A stretch of 64,000 nt of DNA from Rebecca billardiae RCC1528. Lineage: Eukaryota > Haptophyta. Position 1 is the first letter of the stretch. Every line of letters begins with the position of its first letter. This document shows positions 9,391 to 19,446 of this stretch, one piece after another. The stretch lies in contig OZ251230.1 of the NCBI GenBank assembly GCA_965240325.2, forward strand, positions 1,550,001 through 1,614,000, given 5' to 3'. The notes beneath the pieces are model-generated. The model was not told the DNA's origin. It was given only the letters and a program-made list of their open reading frames with translations, and ran no database searches. The position numbers and the translations under genes are program-made.

Positions 9391-11570
9391 CTACGCTACC
9401 GCACGGTGTGGCGCATGATCAACTCGGACCAATGAGATCGATGCTCGGACCAATCGTCCATGTATGTCTGTGAATGCCCAGCTCGCCTAACCTGCCCTAC
9501 TGCGCCGGAATCGCCGTCAGCAGACCGGCGCGAGCTCGCGCACAGCACCTCCGCGGAGCTCGCAACTGTCATGTTCCGCTTGTAGGGCCCGTGTTTGCAC
9601 CTGCCGTGGCACTTGCGATGGTCAGTACGTTGGGTATGGGTCACGTGTGCCCTCTGATGGCGTCTGGGCGCCTCCCATTCGCCTCTCAGGACGTCGCGGA
9701 CGTGCTCGCAGGCAGCGGTTGGCTGATTCGACAGGTCCGACGTGCACTCGACCGTGCCTGCAAGCGCGCCCCTGTGACGCTCATGCCTGCAGAAGCAGAT
9801 GCAGATGGGCCCTCATGCACCCTGGTGCGCCCAAGACCGGCGGGAGCGTCAGAGACCGTCTCAATCTTGACACCTTGCACACGCCGGCGCTTGCCGTTGG
9901 GCTCCGCGCAGCCAGCCAGGAGCGCCGAACAGCGCCGGATCAGCCTCTGTAGGCCGAATATCCGCCCCTAAGCCCAGAAATAGCGCGGAACAGGGTAGTG
10001 CGTACCTATGTGGACCAATCCCATCCAGCCTGGTTTGGTGCAGACACGCCAGCCACCGCCTGGAGCAGACGTTTGCTGCCGAATCGCATGCTCGGCACTG
10101 TGCCGCACTGCGACGACGACAGATTTGACCTGCCTCGTAGGTCTCGGCCAGGGAGCGGTGACGGTTGGCTCGAGTGACTTTAAACCTTGACTATGACCGA
10201 GAGCACTCCCGGGCTGAGGACGTGGGGCCGGTGCTTTGGGTCTAATATGTCTGCAATATGCCGTACGCGTGGCCGTATACACAGTCTGAAAACGTATCTC
10301 GCAGCTCGAGATCAGATGAGGCTGTATTCATCAGCATGGCGCCTATATACACAGTGGGTATGTAACGATCGATGGCTTCTAGGAAACTACATATTTGACC
10401 GCCTGCCAGTACACAGCCTATATCGCATGTTGCGGGACCTGCTGCTGCTGGGGACTCAGAACGATCTCGCTGAGATGCTCTAACAAAGTGAGGTCGACAT
10501 GGTCTATATGTCACATATGGGACGACCGTTACATGCCGTTTCCAATAAGTTCAGGCTCATTCTAATAAGTACTAATATGCTAGCCGTTACGCCCTATATT
10601 CAGGGTATGTGCACCTGATTTTTTTACATGGCCGGCCCAGACCCCTCCAGAGGGCAAATGATCCAGCCCGAAATCAGCTCTAAACACTCGCTAGGACCCG
10701 CGCTCGTGGCCGTCAGTAACGCTACAGTGCCACTTTGGCCCCCCTAGCCTGGCACCGTCGGGACCGCCAACTGAGTGACTGAGTGATGACGAGTAACTAC
10801 AGGCAATCGCGGGCAATGTCTACGGCCCGGAGTCTCAGTTTCTTCCCGCCGCGCAGGCGCGGGGGGCGCAGGGCGGGGCAGAGCCCCCCGCCGTAAGTCT
10901 TGCCTGGCCGGCGAGGCCGAAGAAAAATTTGCTGGGCCATTTTGCTGGAGCATCAATAAATCTGTCGCATGATGTTGCATGGATGCTGCGGTGCGCTGGC
11001 CAGGAGTCAGTCATCAGGAGAAATCGGGACTTGGCCTGTAGGATTCGTACAGTAGTCGGGCCGCGCGCCGCGTCCCACGGGCACTGCGCCTCGGCGGACC
11101 ACTCGTCTGAGTCGTCAGCCGCGACGAAGTAGTCCCCGGTTTCTTAGTGTGACTGCTATGCGTAGCTTATAGCGAACCAGCCAATCGTCGCTAATAACTC
11201 AGCAGTCTCAGCTTCTAGGCCAGATCCGCAGATAGCAAGCCCCAGTTTCTTAACGCGTGGCAGCTCCTTATTGCCCGCGATTACCTGTAACGGTCGTAGT
11301 TAGCAGCAGCCAAGTTACGCCAGTAGTCCGAAGAGCTAATTTTTATTATATTTATTATACGAAGAGTTCGTCGTCATCATATCATGATGATACACTACAA
11401 TCTCGGACCCGGTGACGCCGTCGCGTACGCGGCTGGGCTGACGGACTGTACCGTGTCGTACGTGTCGTCGCTGCCATGGATACGCCTCAGTCTCAGGCAA
11501 GGCCAGGCCTTTGTCCGTCAGAGTGGAATGCCACACATTGTAGTGGATGATTCGATTGTCGTAACACTAG

Positions 11571-12542
11571 CTACTGCGATGCTGTCGGGAGCCGGACCTG
11601 CCATCTCGAGGTGCGGCTGGGATCGCGGAGCTGGTCGGAGAGCGTGCGCAGCTGCTCGAGGAAGACGAAGACGAGGCAGCAGTACGGTCCGAACCGCAGG
11701 TAATTTGCGAGGACCCCCGAGTAGACGGCGGTGATGCCCTCGTGCCGTGCCGCCTGCACGAGCACGTCGCCAACGTGAGAGTACCGACCGCCGAGCGCGC
11801 GCGGCGGCTCGTCCATCATGCGCGTGCACGCAAAGTCGAAGGGCTGCATGGCGAGCACGACGGCGGCGCCGGTGACCAGGCTCGCGGCGAAGTGCGTCGT
11901 CACGTGCGTCGGCGACATGCCCACGCCGCGCACGAGCCCGCCCTTCACCGAGTCGTACGTGGAGAGCTGCACGGAGGACGCCGCCACGACGCGCGCCGAG
12001 AAGGCAGGGAGGCCCTTGTAGAAGCCGCGCAGGCCGTCGGTGGCGAGGATGTCGCGCGAGGCCTCCGTGAGCGTGGCGTACGTCCGGTGCGCGCTCGCCG
12101 CGGAGCCCTCCGCGCTCGACTGCGCCTGGAAGCGCGTCTTGAGCAGGAAGAAGGGGTTGCTCACGACGGCCGCAATCAGGCCCGAGCCCGCGCCGAGCAC
12201 CATCGACTTGGCGTGCGCGGTGCGCGCGTCCTCGCCGGGGCGGAGCAGGTAGCGCTTTCCCACGTCGTAGAAGCCGAAGCGGCAGGCGACGTTCGAGAAC
12301 TGCAGCAGGCTGGCTGCGCCCAGCCCGCGCTGGAGGCCGCGCACGCCCTCGTCGCGCGCGCACGTCCACAGGTTCTGCGCGATGCCAACATGTTGCAACT
12401 CGGGACGCAGCTGCATGCGCGTCTTCATCACATCCAGTGGATTCACGATCTTCGTCGCGCACACCGCTGCTGTGCCCGCATGCACGAACTCCAGCCATGC
12501 TGGCCGCGCGCGCTCCGTCGACGATGACGACGTGGGCGCCAT
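11571..12542 (-). CDS. mitochondrial carrier family protein, SLC25A34/35-like
   Basis: 323 residues from the ATG of MAPTSSSSTERARPAW; the frame upstream contains only non-ATG starts. Three carrier repeats are visible. Repeat 1 has PLDVMKTRMQ, repeat 2 has the non-canonical PFFLLKTRFQAQ, and repeat 3 has PFDFACTRMMDEP followed by GRYSHVGDVL and GVLANYLRFGP. The NPFF(L)LKT second motif and PFD-x-x-(S/C)TR third motif are typical of the SLC25A34/35 and yeast OAC1 group, which moves oxaloacetate or other dicarboxylates, sulfate or related anions across the inner mitochondrial membrane. Six membrane helices are expected. The exact substrate is inferred weakly from subfamily motifs. No intron is needed. 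Confidence 0.85.
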   Translation of the reverse strand: MAPTSSSSTERARPAWLEFVHAGTAAVCATKIVNPLDVMKTRMQLRPELQHVGIAQNLWTCARDEGVRGLQRGLGAASLLQFSNVACRFGFYDVGKRYLLRPGEDARTAHAKSMVLGAGSGLIAAVVSNPFFLLKTRFQAQSSAEGSAASAHRTYATLTEASRDILATDGLRGFYKGLPAFSARVVAASSVQLSTYDSVKGGLVRGVGMSPTHVTTHFAASLVTGAAVVLAMQPFDFACTRMMDEPPRALGGRYSHVGDVLVQAARHEGITAVYSGVLANYLRFGPYCCLVFVFLEQLRTLSDQLRDPSRTSRWQVRLPTASQ

Positions 12543-12741
12543 TAGACGAGGAGTCCTCAGATTCCCGCCACTCGACTTGGCGCTCAACGGTGTGGCGGTC
12601 CGGTCAACCGGTACGTTCCAACGTACTTACTGCAGTAACCCAAGAGTACGTAACCGCACTGTACCCGATAAAGTTTACTATGATTTAACGTGCACACTTG
12701 GTTAAGGCGTACTACCAGTAACGGCAAACAGCTCCTATCAG

Positions 12742-14784
12742 TCATCCTCGGTCCGCACGCCCTGCCGCGCGCTGCATCCACCGATCCGCGCACCGCTTGC
12801 GGCGCTGCCATGAGGCCGATTGCGCAGCGAAGGTGAGCCGCATGGGGCTCTCTCGCACCCGCGTATGCTTGCGCTGTGCGAGCCGCGCGCTCGCCGCCCA
12901 CGCGCGCGCGACGACCGCATCGAACGCGGAGACGGCGTCGCAGATGCCGTGACCGAAGCTCGTGCCATTTGGGGCGGCATCGGCGGCGCAGTCGTGCGGC
13001 AGGTACGTGAAGAAGGGCGCGACGCGCTGCAGCTCGGCGCGCATGCTCGCGAGCCGCGGCGCGTCCGCGGCGAGCGCGAGCAACGCGCGCAGCCACGCGC
13101 CCGATTCGTCCGCGGCGACCCCCGCAGCGCGAAGCGGCACGCTGAAGCGCGAGTAGTCGAGGCTGAGCGTGGCAGGGCCGGCCGCCCGCGGCGGCTCGCG
13201 CGCGCCGTGCGCCCGGCGCGCGGCGCGCCACGCCCACCACGTCGGGCGCGACTCGTTGTACGCGCGGTGCCCGCCCTCGATCAGCACGGGCAGCGCGCCC
13301 GCGAGCGCGGCCGCGTACGCGTGCGACCGCCCGAGCGTGTCGCCGGGTGGCTCGAGCGTAAGCGCGGCGCGCGCGAGCGCCTCGTACGTCGGGCGGCGGT
13401 GCGCGCAGCACTGGCGCGAGCCCGCGCGCGCGCATGCGACGAGCGCGCCGTCGTCGCGTGGGCACGCGGCGGTGGCCGCGCTGCGCCGCATCGCGCGCTC
13501 GAGCAGCGGGCGCACGTACTGCTTGGCCGAGAAACGGTCCTTGCCCGTGCGCGTCGCGCTGGCGTCAAAGAGAAGGCTGACCGGCCGGGGCGCGGCGCGT
13601 GGGTCGAAGGCGCCCTGACGCGCCGCCCAGTCCACCGCGCGCAGCACGCCCACCGTCGTCGGCAGCGTGACGAAGAGCGGGCCGCCGCAGAAGGCGTGCA
13701 GCTCGGCGCCGCGCTTCTCCGCGTGCGCCAGCAGCGCCTCCCTCCTCTCCAGCTCCTCCTCCGCGCCGTCGAGCCAGCCGGCGCGGCCGAGCGGGTCGAG
13801 GTCCTCGGTGTCGACGAGCGCCATCGAGCTCATGGTCGTGCCGACCACCAGCCGCGCGCGCATCGCCTCGGGCAGCACCGCCATCATCCGCAGGTTCCGC
13901 AGCTGCGGCGGGCCGTTCCACATATACGGCTCGACAACCGCCAGCAGACGGTGGCCGCCGCGCGCGAGCGGCGCGGTGAAGTACAGGTCGTGGATCCCGC
14001 GCCAGTACGTCTCGACGAGCCGGCGGGTGAAGCAGCGGCGCATCTCCATGAAGACGTGGGGGCCGCGGATCGTGCGCAGGTGGAACGCGAGCGAGGGCAC
14101 CAGCACGACGTGCGCGTCGCACCACGCGCTCTCGGACGAGGCGCGCGCGCGCAGCTCGGCGAGGGTGCGCGCGCCCGCGCCGCAGACCAGGTCGGAGCGC
14201 TGCAGCCAGCGCGAGAGCACGTGGTGCTCGTGCGCGAACTGGTCGAAGAGCACGTACGGGGACGGCGGGAACATGCGCTGCACGCAGAAGTCCGGCGGCG
14301 CGGCGCCCTCGCTCGCCACCGCCGCGTTGCCCGCGCACACCGTGCGTGCTGGGTCGAACAGGTGCGCCGCCGCGAGGATCGTGGCGTTGAGCGCGCGCAT
14401 GGGGGGCAGGCGCGTCTCGGTCCGCGGGCTGCCCGCCCCCTTCTCACGCATCGCCGCCGAAGCATTCGAGTGCCACGATCCCGCCAGTGCGGGCCACGCA
14501 AGCCACGGCGCGGTGACCGTACTAGGCGTGCACTGCCGCCACGAATCCTCACCGTCAACGTGGCTGAAGATGTCGCGGAAGAGCTCGCTCACCGCGACGC
14601 GCAGCGGGCCGCCGGGCGGTGGCGGCGCCAGAGCGGAGTGAGTGCCACTGCTCGCCAGCGCGAGCAGCAGCGTGACGAGCCGCCGCCGGCGTGGTTGCCA
14701 TCGCGCGCGCCGCCTCGACGTCGCCGCCGACGGCATTGTTGCATGCCACGCCACGGGTCCGGAGTTGAGAGTGGCTGCACGCAT
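12742..14784 (-). CDS. exostosin-like glycosyltransferase (GT47 type)
   Basis: About 680 residues from the ATG of MRAATLNSG; another ATG at 14736 would shorten it by 16. A basic N-terminus followed by LVTLLLALASSGTHSALA looks like a signal peptide or type II anchor, fitting Golgi/ER residence. Exostosin hallmarks are RMFPPSPYVLFDQFAHEH near the N-terminal half, a CFTRRLVETYWRG region, and late in the protein LEPPGDTLGRSHAYAAALAG followed by ALPVLIEGGHRAYNES. The last corresponds to the P-GD-T-S-R and G-C-I-P-V block of GT47 enzymes. Such enzymes build cell-surface or secreted polysaccharides; the linkage made here cannot be stated. Several NxS/T sites occur. It is divergent from the C2 gene, 147 bases away. 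Confidence 0.75.
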   Translation of the reverse strand: MRAATLNSGPVAWHATMPSAATSRRRARWQPRRRRLVTLLLALASSGTHSALAPPPPGGPLRVAVSELFRDIFSHVDGEDSWRQCTPSTVTAPWLAWPALAGSWHSNASAAMREKGAGSPRTETRLPPMRALNATILAAAHLFDPARTVCAGNAAVASEGAAPPDFCVQRMFPPSPYVLFDQFAHEHHVLSRWLQRSDLVCGAGARTLAELRARASSESAWCDAHVVLVPSLAFHLRTIRGPHVFMEMRRCFTRRLVETYWRGIHDLYFTAPLARGGHRLLAVVEPYMWNGPPQLRNLRMMAVLPEAMRARLVVGTTMSSMALVDTEDLDPLGRAGWLDGAEEELERREALLAHAEKRGAELHAFCGGPLFVTLPTTVGVLRAVDWAARQGAFDPRAAPRPVSLLFDASATRTGKDRFSAKQYVRPLLERAMRRSAATAACPRDDGALVACARAGSRQCCAHRRPTYEALARAALTLEPPGDTLGRSHAYAAALAGALPVLIEGGHRAYNESRPTWWAWRAARRAHGAREPPRAAGPATLSLDYSRFSVPLRAAGVAADESGAWLRALLALAADAPRLASMRAELQRVAPFFTYLPHDCAADAAPNGTSFGHGICDAVSAFDAVVARAWAASARLAQRKHTRVRESPMRLTFAAQSASWQRRKRCADRWMQRAAGRADRG

Positions 14785-14808
14785 CAGAGGATGGCGGACG
14801 TACACGTA

Positions 14809-14835
14809 ACGGGAAACGGCGGGAAACGGGGAAAG
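14809..14835. promoter_or_regulatory. E2F-like sites in the divergent spacer
   Basis: The 147-base spacer between the exostosin and C2 start codons contains three clustered CGGGAAA-type motifs, the central one CGGCGGGAAAC, matching the E2F/DP consensus. The function is inferred from motif resemblance alone. Confidence 0.3.
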
Positions 14836-14931
14836 TCGGTTTTCCTTTTCGTTTCATCGTGCTCGTATCTTGGCAGAGCCCTCCTGGGCCCGGTGGAAAG
14901 CTGCCCGTCGGGTGCAAGAGTAAGGCACCAT

Positions 14932-16506
14932 GAACATCCCCACGACCGACACGCGCGGGACGCTCATCTACAAGGAGATGATGGAGCGTGAGAAGAAGTG
15001 CGCGCCCTAGCCGTCGCCCGTTGCAGCGCCCGCCGGATCCGGCACCCCGCGCGTGCGCTGAGCAAAGCGCGTGCGCGCAATGGGCTGCCGCTGCGCAGGT
15101 CGCTCGTGAACTGGGAGTACAAGCATGGCCCGCTCGCGGGCGCCTCTATGGACGCAGAATCAAAACCCGGTCGGCTATACGTCGAGCTGCAGCGCGGGCG
15201 CAACTTCGCGCCGCTGGACACCGATGGTACGCGCGTGTGTGTCCTCCCGAGCGCAAAGGGCTGAGCGCGGCGCCACGCGTGCATACAATGTCATGAGCGC
15301 CATGCCCGCGCCCCGCGGCCAATCGTCGCAGGGCTCGCCGACTCGTACGTGCAGCTGCGCCTCAACGACCAGGCGGTGAAGCGCTCGAGCACCGTGCGCA
15401 GCCTCGACCCGGTGTGGAACGAGCAGTTCCAGTTTGACTGCACGCGCACCGACACGCTGACCGTCGAGGTGTTCGACGACGACTCGATGAAGAAGGTGCG
15501 CATCTCGGAGTATTCGGAGCTGCAGGGCGCCGCGAAAATCAAGATGTCCTCGCTCAAGCCCAGCCAGCACGAGACGCGCACGCTGCAGCTCAGCGGCGGC
15601 CCCGGTCGGCCCACGCTGATGCTCTCAATCATGTGGCAGGCCAAGGCAGCCATCACCTTCGCCTCGCAGGAGACGGCGCTGCGAGCGTCGCTCGCGCAGA
15701 TGCGCACCGAGCTGGCCGTCGCACGCGCGAAGAAGGCATCCTGGGAGAACTCGTCGGGTGCGCCTCGCGCGAGCGCGCCCACTGCGCCCAGACGCTCGGG
15801 TGGCCGGGTGCCTTCCCCCTCCCCACACGCCGCCCAGCACCCACGGTGTGGGCACGTGCTCGCGCGGCACGCACAAACGCCCAATGACCCGCCTGCCCTG
15901 CGCCCGCACCGCGGCGCTTGCCGCAGGCTACCTGCGCTCCTTCGGCGTGCTTGCGCCCGCCGAGGCGCGCACGGGCACGCTCGAAGGCCCCGCCGTCTGC
16001 GAGGTCTTTCCCGACGCCAAGTGGCCGGAGGGGCAGCCTCGCAAGTACGGGCTGCTCAAGCCGGAGGAGATGCGGCCGTCGCGCGCGACGCTCGAGGCCA
16101 TCGCCAAGGCGCACGGCTCGAGCGAGTTCCAGGTGATCAAGCAGTCAGAGAACACGGGCGGCGTGGACGTGGTCGTGGGCCCTGGGCGCAACGCGCAGGC
16201 GTACCAGGACTTTCAGAACAGGTGGAAGGTGCGCCTGGCTGGGGCGGATCGCGGCCGCGCGCGGGCAGCAGGCGGCTTGGCGGTGGCCACGGGGATAGCA
16301 GATGGCATTGCGCTCCGGCGCACCGCGTGTGCTCACCGCTCCTCGCGCTCACCCGGTCCCGCGCTCCGGGCTGCCCGCAGGCTGTGGATATGGAGGTGCA
16401 GGACCGCGCAAAGCAGAATGCCTTCCGCTACCCGTCCGCGCCCGACGGAACGACGCTGCCGTGCCTCTATGGCGGCTTCAAGCGACGGGCAGGTCGCTTC
16501 TTTTGA
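14932..16506 (+). CDS. C2-domain protein, five exons
   Basis: Exons 14932-14999, 15099-15226, 15332-15757, 15927-16228 and 16381-16506 join in frame to 349 residues. Every junction is GT-AG, with donors GTGCGC (three) and GTACGC (one) and GCAG acceptors. After MNIPTTDTRGTLIYKEMM comes a C2 domain at about residues 45-150. It contains GRLYVELQRGRNFAP, LDTDGLADSYVQLRLND, LDPVWNEQFQFD and LTVEVFDDD, with Asp residues at the places that bind calcium in C2 loops. C2 domains bind membranes, often calcium-dependently. A short heptad-like helix follows. The roughly 200-residue C-terminal region (from GYLRSFGVLAP to YGGFKRRAGRFF) is not recognised. The protein is likely a peripheral membrane or vesicle/flagellar factor; the specific role is unknown. 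Confidence 0.8.
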
Positions 16507-17447
<941 letters not shown>

Positions 17448-18104
17448 TCAGCTCGTGCCGCTGTTCGGCCGCCGCGGCCCGCCCCGCTGCTGGCCGCCGC
17501 GGTTGCCCTGCTGCTGCTGCTGCTGCTGCTGCTGCGAGCGATCAAAGCGGCGCACGTCCCTGCTGGTCTGCTTGTCCAGCAAGGAAAGGAAGCCGTCGTT
17601 CTCCAGCTCGCGCGTGAAGCCGATGTAGTGCGGAGAGTACCCGTGATCGACCAGCGTGTGCTTCCGCATCTCGCGCTGCACGGCGGTCGTCTCGGGCTCC
17701 TGAACGACTCCGGTCACATCCATCTCGATTCGGACGTGATCGCCCGCGCGCAGGATGCGGAGGTTATCGACGTGGATCGGGCGGTTGATGTCGTCCTCCT
17801 CGTCGAGCTCATCCGCACGCGTGGCAGGCTCCTCCTCGGCCGCCTCGGCCTGCTGCTTCCGCGCAGCCATCGCCTCCTTGCGCCGGTAGGTAATCTCAGC
17901 GTGCAGCTTGGACACGGCGTCATCCGCGCGCGACGGACGCGGGCGGTCCCGCGGCGGCGGGATGCCGAGTTTCCGCCGCACGTAGGCTGTTTTCTCTGGG
18001 CTCACTTCGACGACGCCTTTCATGTCCTTCTTGTCTTTTATGCGCCCCACGGACGACGAGAGGGCTCGGCGCACGGCGCCGAGCATCATCGTCGAGCGCA
18101 GCAT
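17448..18104 (-). CDS. small protein with mitochondrial-type presequence and polyQ tail
   Basis: 218 residues from the ATG of MLRSTMMLGAVRRALSSS. The N-terminus is rich in Arg, Ser and hydrophobics with no acid, a typical mitochondrial presequence. A charged helical segment then runs to about residue 100 (YRRKEAMAARKQQAEAAEEE). A more globular part follows (INRPIHVDNLRILRAGD, HVRIEMDVTGVV, HTLVDHGYSPHYIGFTRE). The C-terminus holds nine consecutive Gln from a CAG run, then a Gly/Arg/Gln-rich tail. I do not recognise the family. It is head-to-head with the helicase gene (84 bases between start codons), so the two probably share a promoter. Confidence 0.6.
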   Translation of the reverse strand: MLRSTMMLGAVRRALSSSVGRIKDKKDMKGVVEVSPEKTAYVRRKLGIPPPRDRPRPSRADDAVSKLHAEITYRRKEAMAARKQQAEAAEEEPATRADELDEEDDINRPIHVDNLRILRAGDHVRIEMDVTGVVQEPETTAVQREMRKHTLVDHGYSPHYIGFTRELENDGFLSLLDKQTSRDVRRFDRSQQQQQQQQQGNRGGQQRGGPRRPNSGTS

Positions 18105-18188
18105 GACGGCTGCAAGCCTCGCCGTGGCACGGCGCCCGGCCCGGACTTGCAACAAGCAACCGGGTGCCGGACAGTACGTACGAAGCCG
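18105..18188. promoter_or_regulatory. very short bidirectional promoter region
   Basis: Only 84 bases separate the divergent ATGs of the mitochondrial-type protein and the helicase. No TATA-like element was seen. Both promoters and 5' leaders must fit here or overlap the coding regions. Confidence 0.45.
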
Positions 18189-19414
18189 ATGGCGCCCCGC
18201 CAGCGCACGTTCGCGCGCCTGCTGCTGCCGCTGCTCGCGCTCGGCTGCGCCGGCCTGAGCGGCGCGGCGGCGCACCTCAGGCCGCGCACGGCCGCGCCCA
18301 TCCGCGCGCATCGCCCCCACCGATCGCGCTCGTCGCCCCGCGCCACAACCAACCTGCCGACCCTCGACGAGCTGCGCGCACGGCACGCGAGTGGCGAGCC
18401 GCTGTCGGAGCTCCTCCCGGACTGCCTGCCGTTCCCGCTGGACGACTTCCAGCGCGAGGCGCTCGACGCGCTCCTCGCGGGTGAGAACGTGCTGCTCTCC
18501 GCGCCGACGGGCTCGGGCAAGACCGCCGTCGGCGAGCTCGCCGTGCTCGGCGCGATCGCGCGCGGCGCGCGTGCCGTGTACACCACGCCGCTCAAGGCGC
18601 TGTCCAACCAGAAGTTTGCGGACTTCTGCGAGCGCTTCGGCGCGCGCAACGTGGGGCTGCTCACGGGCGACGTGTGCATCCAGCGCGACGCGCCCATCCT
18701 GCTCATGACCACCGAGGTCTTCCGCAACATTCTCTACGACGACGACGACGACGACGACGAGGGCAGCGGGCGCTCGGCGGGCGCGCTCGCGCCGCCGCGC
18801 GCGCGCTCGCTGCTGCCCGAGGTGGGCGTGTGCGTGCTCGACGAGTTCCACTACATGGGTGACGCCGCGCGCGGCGCCACGTGGGAGGAGGTCGTGATCC
18901 ACGCGCCCGCGCCCATGGCGCTCGTCGCGCTCTCGGCGACGGTTCCGAATGGCGACGAGCTGCGCCGCTGGATCGAGGCGACGCACGGCCGGAGCACGCG
19001 GCTGGTGAGCTCGAGCACGCGGCCGGTGCCGCTGCGCTTCCACTTCGCGGACGGGACGCACGGGCTCCGCCCGCTCTTCTCAGACCCGAGCGCGATGCCC
19101 AGGGCCGTCGCGGGCGACGACGCGCGCGCGGCGGCGGCGGGCACATCTGAAGAGGTGGGTGAGGGCGAGGGCGAGGGCGCGCGCGGGTTTGGCGCGCGGG
19201 GGCGCACGCGCTCGCGCGGCAGGCGCGCGTCCTCCGCGGACGTGCGCCTCAACCCGAAGCTGCTGCCGCCGCCGCCGACCGACGCCGAGCGCGCGCGCGC
19301 GGGCGGAGTGGAGCGCGCGTTTGGCCGCAGCGGCGGCCGCGGAGGCGGCTCGCTGCGCGCCGCCGCTCGGCGCGCGAGCCGCGGCGGCAAGCCGTCGAAG
19401 CGCGCGCGGTACAG

Positions 19415-19446
<32 letters not shown>

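Larger units (their letters stand above)
8278..11570. other. long gene-poor region
   Basis: About 3.3 kb without a convincing gene. It contains a dispersed repeat copy (8825-8885), a possible terminal exon (9280-9390) and two GC-rich patches with poly-T/A runs (about 9050-9200 and 10840-10930) that look like degraded repeats. AT-richer sequence occupies about 10180-10640 and 11130-11400. No RNA gene was recognised. Confidence 0.5.
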
